Positions 16,661 to 24,713 of a stretch of 64,000 bases of DNA are shown piece after piece. A program made the position numbers and the translations under genes. Origin of the DNA: Flavobacteriaceae bacterium UBA7302 (GTDB taxonomy: Bacteria > Bacteroidota > Bacteroidia > Flavobacteriales > Flavobacteriaceae). The stretch is from assembly GCA_002471825.1 (NCBI GenBank), contig DKQS01000006.1, positions 353,541 to 417,540 on the forward strand, given 5' to 3'. Every line of letters starts with the position of its first letter. The stretch's first letter is position 1. The notes beneath the pieces were generated by a model, which saw nothing but the letters and a program-made list of their open reading frames with translations, ran no database searches and was not told the origin of the DNA.

Positions 16661-17374
16661 TTAATCAATGAAAGTGTGGATTCTGGTGAATTGAAGTTCC
16701 TCCTCCTTGTTGGTCGCTTTAAAGGTTAAGGTATCTCCATCAAACTCATAAAAATAAGCTTGCATTTTGATGTCTTTCGAATTGTAATTCAACATCATTT
16801 CAATGCGTTGCATGTGCCCATGAGTTCGGTAAATTCCATATTTCTCTCCTTCCGGAAAATTCCGTAATTGGTAGGAATGGTCCCATGACAAATAAAGCAT
16901 TGCCTTGTTTTTGGGGTTTAAGGAATCGGAAACATCTTTACTATCCTTTATGACAGATTGAAATTTCCAAGCACCTAAAAGCCTATTGGCCTCAGCAGTC
17001 GGGATTTTATCAATTCGCTTGAGGCTTACAACCACTTCTTCGCCAAATTCAATACGTTTCCATGTCATGACATTACCGGTTAAGCTGACTTCAAACGGAA
17101 TTTTATCTTCCATCCCATTCGTATTGTTAATCCGTAATTCATTGGTAGTTGGATCAAGTGTCCAATTTCCTACGGAATGTTGCACCCAACCATTACCCGA
17201 TTCTTGTGTAAAGTCATCATTCAGACGTACCCATCGAGCAACTGGAGTCATTTCTTGGTCACCCATGGCTACTTTGGTTACTTCCCAAAGACCTACAATG
17301 CTTTCATGGTTCTTTTTAGGCTTACAGGATGACAATAAAGCCAGTGATAATAAGATGGTGAAGAGTTGTTTCAT
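16661..17374 (-). CDS. Lipoprotein with two lipocalin-like domains
   Basis: The 237-residue protein has a lipoprotein signal (lipobox LLSSC, Cys about 17) and two successive lipocalin-like units that each open with a G-x-W motif: GLWEVTKVAMG (about 28) and GAWKFQSVIKD (about 134). Lipocalin-like domains bind small hydrophobic ligands, but the ligand is unknown. Its ATG overlaps the stop codon of the MORN gene upstream by 4 bases (ATGA), so translation is coupled and the two products may act together in the envelope. Confidence 0.75.
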   Translation of the reverse strand: MKQLFTILLSLALLSSCKPKKNHESIVGLWEVTKVAMGDQEMTPVARWVRLNDDFTQESGNGWVQHSVGNWTLDPTTNELRINNTNGMEDKIPFEVSLTGNVMTWKRIEFGEEVVVSLKRIDKIPTAEANRLLGAWKFQSVIKDSKDVSDSLNPKNKAMLYLSWDHSYQLRNFPEGEKYGIYRTHGHMQRIEMMLNYNSKDIKMQAYFYEFDGDTLTFKATNKEEELQFTRIHTFID

Positions 17375-18078
17375 TTTTTCTTATTCTTCTTTTTATAGGT
17401 CGATTTTTTCTTTTTGGTGACAACTTCTCCATCCAGATAGTACTCCCACTTCCCTACGCGCTTACCGTTTTTGTAAGAACCGGTTTCCTTTAAATTGCCC
17501 TTTACATCATAATACTTCGCAGGACCTTCAAGAACATTATTGACATAGTTTACCTCTTCCAAAATATCTCCGTCACTTGAAAATTTTAGGGAAGGCCCGT
17601 TTTTTAATCCGTCTTTATAAATGGTTTTCTCGGTGATTTGACCATTTGGATAGAAATTTATCAACTCACCATGCAGAACACCAGCCTTGTAATTCTCAAC
17701 CGACATTTTCTTTTTATTCGGAAAATAATAGGTCCATTTTCCAACCCGTTGGCGGCCAATGAAGTTGCCTTCGCTTTGTAAAATTCCTTTGATCGTGAAA
17801 AATTGAGTAAAGACCGAATCGGTGTCCGCTTTGAAGTTTTTTATGATGGATGGAGTACCTAGACTATTTCGATCATAAAACTTGAATACTCCGATTTCTT
17901 TTCCGTTTTGGAACTGACCCTCGTACCGGATTTTTTTATTCGGATAAAACTTCATCCACTTACCCGTCCTTTTTTTATTGCCATCGTATTGATTGATCTT
18001 CTGTGCATAGACAGTTGAACTGAGTAAAAAAATGATCAGTAGTAGAACAAGCGATTGAAGTTTTTCTATTTTTATCAT
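17371..18078 (-). CDS. Exported MORN/YwqK-repeat protein
   Basis: The 235-residue protein has a signal peptide (cleavage after about residue 25, TVYA) and a run of MORN_2-type repeats: GKWMKFYPNKKIRYEGQF, GKWTYYFPNKKKMSVENY, GELINFYPNGQITEKTIY and GKWEYYLDGEVV. It ends in a strongly basic tail of Lys and Tyr/Thr. MORN units form beta-strand stacks; the role of exported ones in Bacteroidota is unclear. It is the first gene of a pair with the lipocalin-like gene and diverges from the gene at 18118 with 39 bases between starts. Confidence 0.75.
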   Translation of the reverse strand: MIKIEKLQSLVLLLIIFLLSSTVYAQKINQYDGNKKRTGKWMKFYPNKKIRYEGQFQNGKEIGVFKFYDRNSLGTPSIIKNFKADTDSVFTQFFTIKGILQSEGNFIGRQRVGKWTYYFPNKKKMSVENYKAGVLHGELINFYPNGQITEKTIYKDGLKNGPSLKFSSDGDILEEVNYVNNVLEGPAKYYDVKGNLKETGSYKNGKRVGKWEYYLDGEVVTKKKKSTYKKKNKKK

Positions 18079-18117
18079 GCCAATTTATTTTTTAAATATA
18101 CAGGAATCCTCGAAATA

Positions 18118-18702
18118 ATGACTATTGAATTCCTTTCCAATGAACTTTTAAATCTTGGTCCGGCTACCAAAGAAAACAGAGATCGGGTTGCAAATATTGT
18201 GCTAGAAAATATAGAATGCTTTCCGATGCTCTTGCAATTAACCTTTCAGGCCAACGATAAGGTCTCTGTCAAGGCAGCTTGGATTTTGGAATGGATTTGT
18301 ACGCATTACGGAATTGATTACTTGAGCGATTATTTGGAGGAATTTACCAGTCAGTTGTCCAAACTAAAGCTCGACAGTGCCATTCGACCTTGTGCTAAGC
18401 TTTGTGAACAAATTGCAATTTGTTCAGACATGAGTACCGATAACCCAATAAAAAGTAGATTGACTTCCCAACAAATAGAACGAATCGTTGAAACGGGTTT
18501 CGATTGGCTCATCACACCTCAGAAGATTGCCGTAAGAGCATATACCATGAATACCTTGTTTCTCTTCGGAAAGAACATTGATTGGATCCACAATGAGTTG
18601 TCACACATCATCAGAACCAAGATTATTCACGAAAGCAAAGGTTGTAAAGCTCGTGGAAAACATGTTATTAACGCGATTGAAAAACACTCTCAAAGGCTAT
18701 AA
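18118..18702 (+). CDS. Conserved helical protein of unknown function upstream of purB
   Basis: The 194-residue soluble protein is almost wholly helical by eye, with HEAT-like helix pairs (VANIVLENIECFPMLLQLTF, then VKAAWILEWICTHYGI and AVRAYTMNTLFLFGK). No catalytic motif is visible. Genes in this position are sometimes mislabelled adenylosuccinate lyase because purB follows, but the sequence has none of that enzyme's motifs. The ATG at 18118 is chosen over upstream codons, since the extension would run into the divergent MORN gene and has low-complexity Phe/Tyr sequence. Confidence 0.65.
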   Translation: MTIEFLSNELLNLGPATKENRDRVANIVLENIECFPMLLQLTFQANDKVSVKAAWILEWICTHYGIDYLSDYLEEFTSQLSKLKLDSAIRPCAKLCEQIAICSDMSTDNPIKSRLTSQQIERIVETGFDWLITPQKIAVRAYTMNTLFLFGKNIDWIHNELSHIIRTKIIHESKGCKARGKHVINAIEKHSQRL

Positions 18703-18720
18703 AAAATCTAATTGTTTGAC

Positions 18721-18728
18721 TATTTTTG
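18721..18728 (+). promoter_or_regulatory. Candidate purB -7 element
   Basis: TATTTTTG matches TAnnTTTG and lies 18 bases before the purB ATG, after the end of the preceding gene. No TTG stands at the expected distance, so support is limited to the -7 box. Confidence 0.35.
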
Positions 18729-18746
18729 CCTTTTGAATTTTGTTCT

Positions 18747-20090
18747 ATGAATTTAACGCAGCTGAACGCCATATCTCCTATCGATGGACGCTATCGAGGA
18801 AAAATCGAGGAATTAACCAATTACTTTTCTGAGGAAGCTTTAATAAAGTACCGAGTTCGTATTGAAATCGAATACTTTATTGCGCTTTGTGAGGTTCCAC
18901 TTCCGCAGCTAAAGGATTTTGACACCAGCTTATATCCTTCCTTAAGAGATATCTATCAGAACTTCTCAACGGAAGATGCGATCAAAATCAAGGACATCGA
19001 AAAAGTAACCAATCACGATGTAAAAGCGGTTGAATATTTCATCAAAGAAAAGTTCGATGCACTCAATATTTCAGCCTTTAAAGAATTCATTCACTTCGGA
19101 CTCACGTCTCAAGACATTAACAATACGGCTATTCCATTATCGATAAAAGAAGCTATCAATGAAGTTTTTGTACCGAGATACAAGGAACTCATCAGTAAAA
19201 TAGCCAGACTAGTTGAAGAATGGAGTTCCATTCCGATGTTGGCTAGAACACATGGACAACCGGCATCCCCAACGAGATTGGGAAAAGAATTGGAGGTATT
19301 CGTTACCCGATTCGGTCAGCAATTCAACCAATTAAAGAGCATACCGTTTGCGGCCAAATTTGGTGGAGCAACCGGGAACTTTAATGCACACAAAGTAGCT
19401 TATCCTTCGATTGATTGGAAGGCTTTTGGAACTTCTTTTGTAGAAGAACAACTTGGATTGCACCATTCCTTCCCTACTACCCAGATTGAACATTACGACC
19501 ACATGGCGGCTTTGTTTGATGCCATCAAACGAATCAATACCATCCTACTCGATTTGAATAGAGACATATGGACCTACATTTCCATGGATTATTTCAAGCA
19601 GAAAATCAAAAAAGGGGAAGTAGGAAGTTCGGCAATGCCTCACAAGGTAAATCCGATTGACTTTGAAAATTCAGAAGGAAATTTGGGAATCGCCAATGCT
19701 ATTTTCGAGCACCTTTCAGCAAAATTACCAGTTTCAAGGATGCAGCGCGATTTAACAGATAGTACAGTTTTGCGTAATGTAGGTGTACCATTTGGTCATA
19801 CCTTAATTGCTTACAGTGCCACTTTAAAAGGCTTGAACAAATTGCTCTTAAACAAAGACAAATTTGAAACTGATTTGGAAAACAACTGGGCAGTGGTTGC
19901 AGAAGCCATTCAAACAATCTTACGAAGAGAAGCGTATCCAAATCCGTATGAAGCTCTGAAAAGCTTGACAAGAACCAATGAAAAAATAAACAAGAATTCC
20001 ATTGCTGAATTCATCAATACTCTTGATGTATCCGATGAGATTAAGGAAGAATTGAAGTCTATTACACCTGCCAATTATACAGGGATTTAA
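18747..20090 (+). CDS. purB: Adenylosuccinate lyase
   Basis: The 447-residue enzyme releases fumarate from SAICAR and from adenylosuccinate in purine synthesis. It shows the fumarase/aspartase-family signature GSSAMPHKVNPIDFE (about 293-307) with the catalytic Ser loop, plus LARTHGQPASPTRLGKE (catalytic His) and TSQDINNTA. The N-terminus MNLTQLNAISPIDGRYRGK is diagnostic of the PurB type that resembles the E. coli enzyme. The ATG at 18747 gives this conserved start, and an upstream TTG in frame is not used. A lipoprotein gene follows after 11 bases. Confidence 0.97.
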   Translation: MNLTQLNAISPIDGRYRGKIEELTNYFSEEALIKYRVRIEIEYFIALCEVPLPQLKDFDTSLYPSLRDIYQNFSTEDAIKIKDIEKVTNHDVKAVEYFIKEKFDALNISAFKEFIHFGLTSQDINNTAIPLSIKEAINEVFVPRYKELISKIARLVEEWSSIPMLARTHGQPASPTRLGKELEVFVTRFGQQFNQLKSIPFAAKFGGATGNFNAHKVAYPSIDWKAFGTSFVEEQLGLHHSFPTTQIEHYDHMAALFDAIKRINTILLDLNRDIWTYISMDYFKQKIKKGEVGSSAMPHKVNPIDFENSEGNLGIANAIFEHLSAKLPVSRMQRDLTDSTVLRNVGVPFGHTLIAYSATLKGLNKLLLNKDKFETDLENNWAVVAEAIQTILRREAYPNPYEALKSLTRTNEKINKNSIAEFINTLDVSDEIKEELKSITPANYTGI

Positions 20091-20101
20091 AAAATTACAG
20101 A

Positions 20102-20530
20102 ATGATTGTTACAAAACGATGGATAGTTTGTCTCATAGTAATGATGACCTTTTCTTTTTGCCAAACAAAGTTTGAAGGAGATCCAGACCGATTTAAGAAA
20201 GGGGTTTTTGAAATTCCTGCTACAGAAAGTTTTGGGAAAACTACTATCATCAGAAAGGACAGCCTACAAATCGAATCATACAATCGAGAGGTGAGCATCA
20301 CCAATGATTCCATCACAACGACAAAATCAATCGAACAAATAGATACGCTATACATCACTTGGAAAAACAATTTCTTTTACACCCTTCGCATGAAGAGTCC
20401 GAAAAAAGAGGTAGACAAACAACCCATCTTCGTTCAGATTACCAAGGTAAAAGATAGTTCTTACGAGTTTTCAGCAAAAGTTGGATACAGCAATTTCAAG
20501 CAGGAAGGAATAGCGTACAAAATCAAATAA
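20102..20530 (+). CDS. Small lipoprotein of unknown function
   Basis: The 142-residue protein has a lipoprotein-type signal with the lipobox-like FSFC at about residues 17-20, followed by a predicted beta-rich domain (FEIPATESFGKTTIIRKDSL, then ITNDSITTTKSIEQIDTLYI). It matches no family I can name. It stands 11 bases after purB and directly abuts terC: its TAA is followed at once by the terC ATG. It is thus part of a purB-terC transcript, though functional links are not evident. Confidence 0.65.
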   Translation: MIVTKRWIVCLIVMMTFSFCQTKFEGDPDRFKKGVFEIPATESFGKTTIIRKDSLQIESYNREVSITNDSITTTKSIEQIDTLYITWKNNFFYTLRMKSPKKEVDKQPIFVQITKVKDSSYEFSAKVGYSNFKQEGIAYKIK

Positions 20531-21298
20531 ATGGAAATATTTTTAAATGCAGATACCTGGGTTGCTTTGTTGACCTTAACTTTTTTAGAAGTCGTATTGG
20601 GTATTGACAATATTATTTTTATTTCAATTTCGGCAAACAAATTGCCCGAACACCAAGTAAAAAAAGCCACCTTTATTGGTTTATTATTGGCAATGGTTAC
20701 CCGTATTGCCATGTTATTTAGCGTTTCTTACCTCATTGCCTTAAAAGACCCATTCTTAAAAATCGATTGGGGTTGGTTTCGATCAGACATTACCGGGCAA
20801 GGATTAATTCTATTCTTAGGAGGTCTTTTTTTACTTTACAAGAGCACCAAGGAGATTCGGCATAAGGTACAACCAGAGGAGGAAAAAAAGATTATACAAA
20901 CGCCAAAGGTGATTTCTTTCTCAAGTGTGATCTTTCAAATCATTTTGATCGATATCGTCTTCTCGTTTGATAGTATTTTAACCGCAATCGGAATGACCAA
21001 CGGAATTCAAGGCGCCTTAACGATTATGGTTATTGCGGTCATTATATCCATCATCATCATGATGGTCTTTGCCAATCCGATCAACAAGTTTGTCTCCAAG
21101 AATCCAACTATTCAGATGTTGGCATTAGCCTTCCTAATTCTAATCGGATTCATGCTAGTAGCAGAAAGTGCTCATTTGTCTCATACGTACATTTTTAACA
21201 AAACTGTGGGAGTGATACCAAAGGGTTATTTATATTTTGCCATCGCTTTTTCGTTGTCTGTGGAATTGTTAAATTTGCGGGCAAGAAAAAAATCCTAG
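20531..21298 (+). CDS. TerC family integral membrane protein
   Basis: The 255-residue membrane protein has seven or so hydrophobic helices and two copies of the acidic family motif: FLEVVLGIDNIIF (about 17-29) and IILIDIVFSFDSILTA (about 140-155). TerC/Alx proteins are linked to tellurite resistance, Mn export and protein metallation. The paired Asp residues in the membrane probably bind a cation. Downstream, after 9 bases, lies a His-rich cassette with a TonB receptor, so a metal role here fits the context, although shared regulation is only inferred. Confidence 0.9.
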   Translation: MEIFLNADTWVALLTLTFLEVVLGIDNIIFISISANKLPEHQVKKATFIGLLLAMVTRIAMLFSVSYLIALKDPFLKIDWGWFRSDITGQGLILFLGGLFLLYKSTKEIRHKVQPEEEKKIIQTPKVISFSSVIFQIILIDIVFSFDSILTAIGMTNGIQGALTIMVIAVIISIIIMMVFANPINKFVSKNPTIQMLALAFLILIGFMLVAESAHLSHTYIFNKTVGVIPKGYLYFAIAFSLSVELLNLRARKKS

Positions 21299-21307
21299 TC
21301 TGGATAC

Positions 21308-21628
21308 ATGAAGTTAAAGTTTAGAATATTATCCATTTTTTTACTGACCAGTTTCCTGGCTCAGCTATTCTTACAGCTTCATCATGCATTTGAAGACCAC
21401 AATCATCAAATATGTCATTCCAAATCTGTAAAACACATTCATGACAAGGATGTTGATTGCGAATTACACTTGTATAAGAATCCATCTCAGGATTTTATTT
21501 CGTTCGAATATCAGTTCTTTGCCTCCAAAGCAATTACCTCAGCTGATCTTCTTCAACAAAACTTTTTAAAAGAACATCACAAATTATCTTTTTCGTTAAG
21601 AGGGCCACCGGCACATGTCTTGAGTTAG
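21308..21628 (+). CDS. Small exported His-rich protein, first gene of metal cassette
   Basis: The 106-residue protein has one N-terminal hydrophobic segment (about 7-24) and then a His/Cys/Asp cluster: LHHAFEDHNHQICHSKSVKH and IHDKDVDCELH. These residues suggest binding of a transition metal such as zinc or copper outside the cytoplasm. The gene lies 9 bases after terC and 33 before the TonB-dependent receptor. A function as metal chaperone, sensor or buffer for the receptor is inference; I recognise no named family. Confidence 0.65.
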   Translation: MKLKFRILSIFLLTSFLAQLFLQLHHAFEDHNHQICHSKSVKHIHDKDVDCELHLYKNPSQDFISFEYQFFASKAITSADLLQQNFLKEHHKLSFSLRGPPAHVLS

Positions 21629-21661
21629 AAGTAAATCTATTCATGGACATGAAACAAAACA

Positions 21662-24064
21662 ATGCAAAAAGCCATACTGTTCTTTGCTATTGTCTTTGGT
21701 TTAAACCAACAGGCATCAGCACAAGAATGCAAATATACTCTTAAAGGTACTGTAAAGGATTTCCACAACAACGCTTCTCTTGTTGGGGCAACGGTTCTTG
21801 TACTTAATTCAAATCAGTTTGCCGAGACGAACGAGCAGGGCTATTTTGAATTAAAAAACCTTTGCGGTAAAGTTGTACTTGAGATTAGACATATATCTTG
21901 TGAAACCAAGAAATTAAGACTAAACATCACAGGTCCAACCTACAAGGATATTTTCCTGGAGCACCATTTAGAAGAATTGTCCGAAGTAGTGGTTACCTCT
22001 AGCTCAAAATCAGAAGCCACAAGTATAGAAAAAACCATTAGTAAAAGAACCTTAGAGAATTTTTCTGATCGTTCTTTAGGTGATGCCTTAAGCACCATAA
22101 GTGGCGTATCTACTTTAAATACGGGAAACAGTATTGTCAAACCCATCATTCAAGGTTTGCACAGCAGTCGTTTATTAATTATCAATAACAACGTGCGTCT
22201 ATTCGATCAAGAGTGGGGCGATGAACACGCACCGAATATTGATATTAATGCTTCGGGTAGGATAAACATCATTAAAGGTGCCAATACTTTGAAATATGGA
22301 AGTGACGCTATTGGTGGACTAATTTTAATAAGTCCACCTCGATTTTCAAGAATCGACAGCATTTTTGGTAGCACCTTAACTTCCTTTAATTCCAATGGAA
22401 ACGGAGGCTTGGTAAACTCTGAAATCGTTAAAACGAACAAAAATGGATTTTACACTAGAGTTCAGGCGAATTATAAAAGATTCGGTGACTTTAACACACC
22501 TGATTATAATTTAACCAACACTGGACTTCGCAGTATAAATACCTCCATCTCTCTCGGGAAGAATAGTTTTGAAAAAGGATACAACGTTTTTTACAGCTTT
22601 GTAAATAACAAATTTGGTATTCTGCGAAGTGCCCACGTTGGTAATGTAAATGATTTGGTTATCGCTATTAATAATTCGAGACCCGCTACCATTGACCCAT
22701 TTTCTTACGATATCAATTTTCCAAGGCAATCCATTACACATCATTTAGCCAAGGTTGATGGATACAAAAGGATTAAAGATTTCGGAAAGATTTCCTTACA
22801 GTATGATTTTCAGCTAAACAGGCGAAAGGAATTCGATGTAAGAAGAGGCGGTAGAAGCAATATCCCTGTTGTTGATTTGGAGCTAATTACCAACAGTTTA
22901 TTAGCAGATGTTACCATTGATCAGTTTGATAATCTAGAAGTGAATTCAGGAATCCTATTGCGCTATCAAAACAACAATGCGGTGGCAGGAACGGGAGTAA
23001 GACCTTTGATTCCGGATTTTAACAAGTATGAATTCGGACTCTATGGCACCATGAATTACAATCTAAACGATAACTCTGAAATCAGTGCAGGCTTTCGTTA
23101 TGATTATGCGCACATCAGTGCTACCAAACGTTATAACTTGACTGATTGGAACGAGACCTACAATTACGACGAATTGTTCCCAGAATTTGAAACAGGTACT
23201 TCAAGTTTTACGAGCATACTTACGCGTCCTGAGTTCACCTTCCATAATTTTTCTTCTAGTTTGGGGTATATCAAAAACTTTGATAACGACCTATCCTTAG
23301 TGTTTAATTATGGCCTGGCTTCTAGGATGCCCAATCCTTCGGAAATGTTTAGTGATGGCTTGCACCATAGTACGGCTAGAATTGAGATTGGAAGGCTGAC
23401 CTTAACTAAAGAAATAGCGAATAACTTTAGTCTTTCTATCGAAAAGAAGGGTGCGGATTTCGGTTTTTCTATCAATCCGTATTACAAGAATATCGATGGT
23501 TTCATCCAGTTAATTCCAATTGGAACAACCACAACCATTCGTGGTGCTTATCCGGTTTGGGAGTACAACCAAGTAAATGCGCGAATTTTCGGTTTGGACT
23601 TTGACCTAAACAAAAGAATTACTGATGCCTTTTCATACCAAGGAAGCTTGAGTCTTTTGCGAGGGGATAATCTTACGGATAACCTACCCTTGATCAATAT
23701 GCCGGCTACAAACTTTACCAATAGGTTGTCCTATTTTAACGAAGGATTCAACCAGTTAACGGTTAGCATTGTGCAAAGAACAGTGTTTGAGCAGACAAGG
23801 TTTCCAGACTATACCTTCTTCTCGTTTAATCCCGTTACACAGCAAAATGTCTTTGTTGACTTAAGCTCTACCCCACCTACATACACTCTTTTCGGATTGC
23901 AATCATCAATGATTTTTAAGGCATTCGATAAAGGAAACATCAAATTTGAATTCAATGTTGACAATTTATTCAACGTTGCTTACAGAGAACATTTAAACCG
24001 ACTTCGATTCTTCGCAGACGAATTGGGTCGAAACATAAACTTTAAAATAAAAATTAATTATTAA
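21662..24064 (+). CDS. TonB-dependent outer membrane receptor, probably for a metal
   Basis: The 800-residue receptor has a signal peptide ending ASAQ, a carboxypeptidase-regulatory-like beta domain (about 25-105: TLKGTVKDFHNNASLVGATV), a plug (VVVTSSS; LGDALSTISGVSTL; INIIKGANTLKYGSDAIGG) and a beta-barrel that ends on an aromatic residue (KIKINY). The plug stretch EWGDEHAPNID resembles the acidic/His loop of zinc receptors of the ZnuD kind. With a His-rich gene before it and an Asp/His-rich lipoprotein after it, zinc or a similar cation is the likely cargo; this is inference from context. Confidence 0.88.
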   Translation: MQKAILFFAIVFGLNQQASAQECKYTLKGTVKDFHNNASLVGATVLVLNSNQFAETNEQGYFELKNLCGKVVLEIRHISCETKKLRLNITGPTYKDIFLEHHLEELSEVVVTSSSKSEATSIEKTISKRTLENFSDRSLGDALSTISGVSTLNTGNSIVKPIIQGLHSSRLLIINNNVRLFDQEWGDEHAPNIDINASGRINIIKGANTLKYGSDAIGGLILISPPRFSRIDSIFGSTLTSFNSNGNGGLVNSEIVKTNKNGFYTRVQANYKRFGDFNTPDYNLTNTGLRSINTSISLGKNSFEKGYNVFYSFVNNKFGILRSAHVGNVNDLVIAINNSRPATIDPFSYDINFPRQSITHHLAKVDGYKRIKDFGKISLQYDFQLNRRKEFDVRRGGRSNIPVVDLELITNSLLADVTIDQFDNLEVNSGILLRYQNNNAVAGTGVRPLIPDFNKYEFGLYGTMNYNLNDNSEISAGFRYDYAHISATKRYNLTDWNETYNYDELFPEFETGTSSFTSILTRPEFTFHNFSSSLGYIKNFDNDLSLVFNYGLASRMPNPSEMFSDGLHHSTARIEIGRLTLTKEIANNFSLSIEKKGADFGFSINPYYKNIDGFIQLIPIGTTTTIRGAYPVWEYNQVNARIFGLDFDLNKRITDAFSYQGSLSLLRGDNLTDNLPLINMPATNFTNRLSYFNEGFNQLTVSIVQRTVFEQTRFPDYTFFSFNPVTQQNVFVDLSSTPPTYTLFGLQSSMIFKAFDKGNIKFEFNVDNLFNVAYREHLNRLRFFADELGRNINFKIKINY

Positions 24065-24074
24065 TAATTATAAA

Positions 24075-24650
24075 ATGAGAAATTCAAGAAAAATGAAAAC
24101 AATTAAACTATTAGCAATTTTATTTATCTCAACATTAACTTTCACAGCATGTAACGATGAAGAAGACCACGACGATCACGATGACCATGATCATGAAGAA
24201 GAGTTGATTACAACAGCGACTTACACACTTACTGACGGAACAAATACCATTACTTTAACTTTCCAAGATTTAGATGGTGAAGGTGGTAATCCTGGAACTA
24301 CAACCGTTTCTGGACCATTAATGGCAAACACTACCTATACTGGATCTATGTCTTTATTAAACGAAACAGAGAGTCCTGCAGAGGATATCACTACCGAGGT
24401 ACAGGCAGAGTCAGCTGAGCACGAATTCTTTTATACCACAACTGTTTCAGGATTAACGATTACAAAAACGGATCAAGATTCCAACGGAGATCCATTTGGT
24501 TTAGCGACTTCGTTAACAACAACTGGTGCAGGAACGGGTACTATTACCATCGTATTAAAGCATGAGCCTACCAAGCCAAACAACGGTACAGCCGCTGGCG
24601 CAGGAGGTGAAACTGATATTGAGGTTACTTTCAACGTAACTGTTCAATAG
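24075..24650 (+). CDS. Asp/His-rich lipoprotein of metal cassette
   Basis: The 191-residue protein (185 if it starts at the ATG at 24093, which gives a more usual signal MKTIKLLAILF) has the lipobox TFTAC and right after the lipidated Cys a metal-binding run of alternating Asp and His (NDEEDHDDHDDHDHEEE). The rest is a Thr-rich beta domain with GPLMANTTYTGSMSLLN and TLTDGTNTITLTFQD. It lies 10 bases behind the TonB receptor and is followed by a strong terminator. It may capture metal at the outer membrane surface and hand it to the receptor. Confidence 0.75.
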   Translation: MRNSRKMKTIKLLAILFISTLTFTACNDEEDHDDHDDHDHEEELITTATYTLTDGTNTITLTFQDLDGEGGNPGTTTVSGPLMANTTYTGSMSLLNETESPAEDITTEVQAESAEHEFFYTTTVSGLTITKTDQDSNGDPFGLATSLTTTGAGTGTITIVLKHEPTKPNNGTAAGAGGETDIEVTFNVTVQ

Positions 24651-24684
24651 AGTGAACATTGTAAAATGTTTGATTTTAAAAGGG

Positions 24685-24713
24685 AAAATCGGTCTTCGGA
24701 CCGATTTTTTTAT
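24685..24713. terminator. Bidirectional Rho-independent terminator
   Basis: AAAATCGGTC (24685-24694), a TTCG tetraloop, and GACCGATTTT (24699-24708) form a perfect 10-base stem followed by more T. Because A tracts flank the other side, it works on both strands and serves the converging lipoprotein and MFS genes. The MFS stop codon lies inside its T tract. Confidence 0.9.

Noticed and set aside
12931..18078. Toxin-antitoxin system suggested by YwqK-like MORN proteins
   Set aside because: No toxin gene is paired with either protein, and both have signal peptides, so the antitoxin name is a label of the repeat family only.
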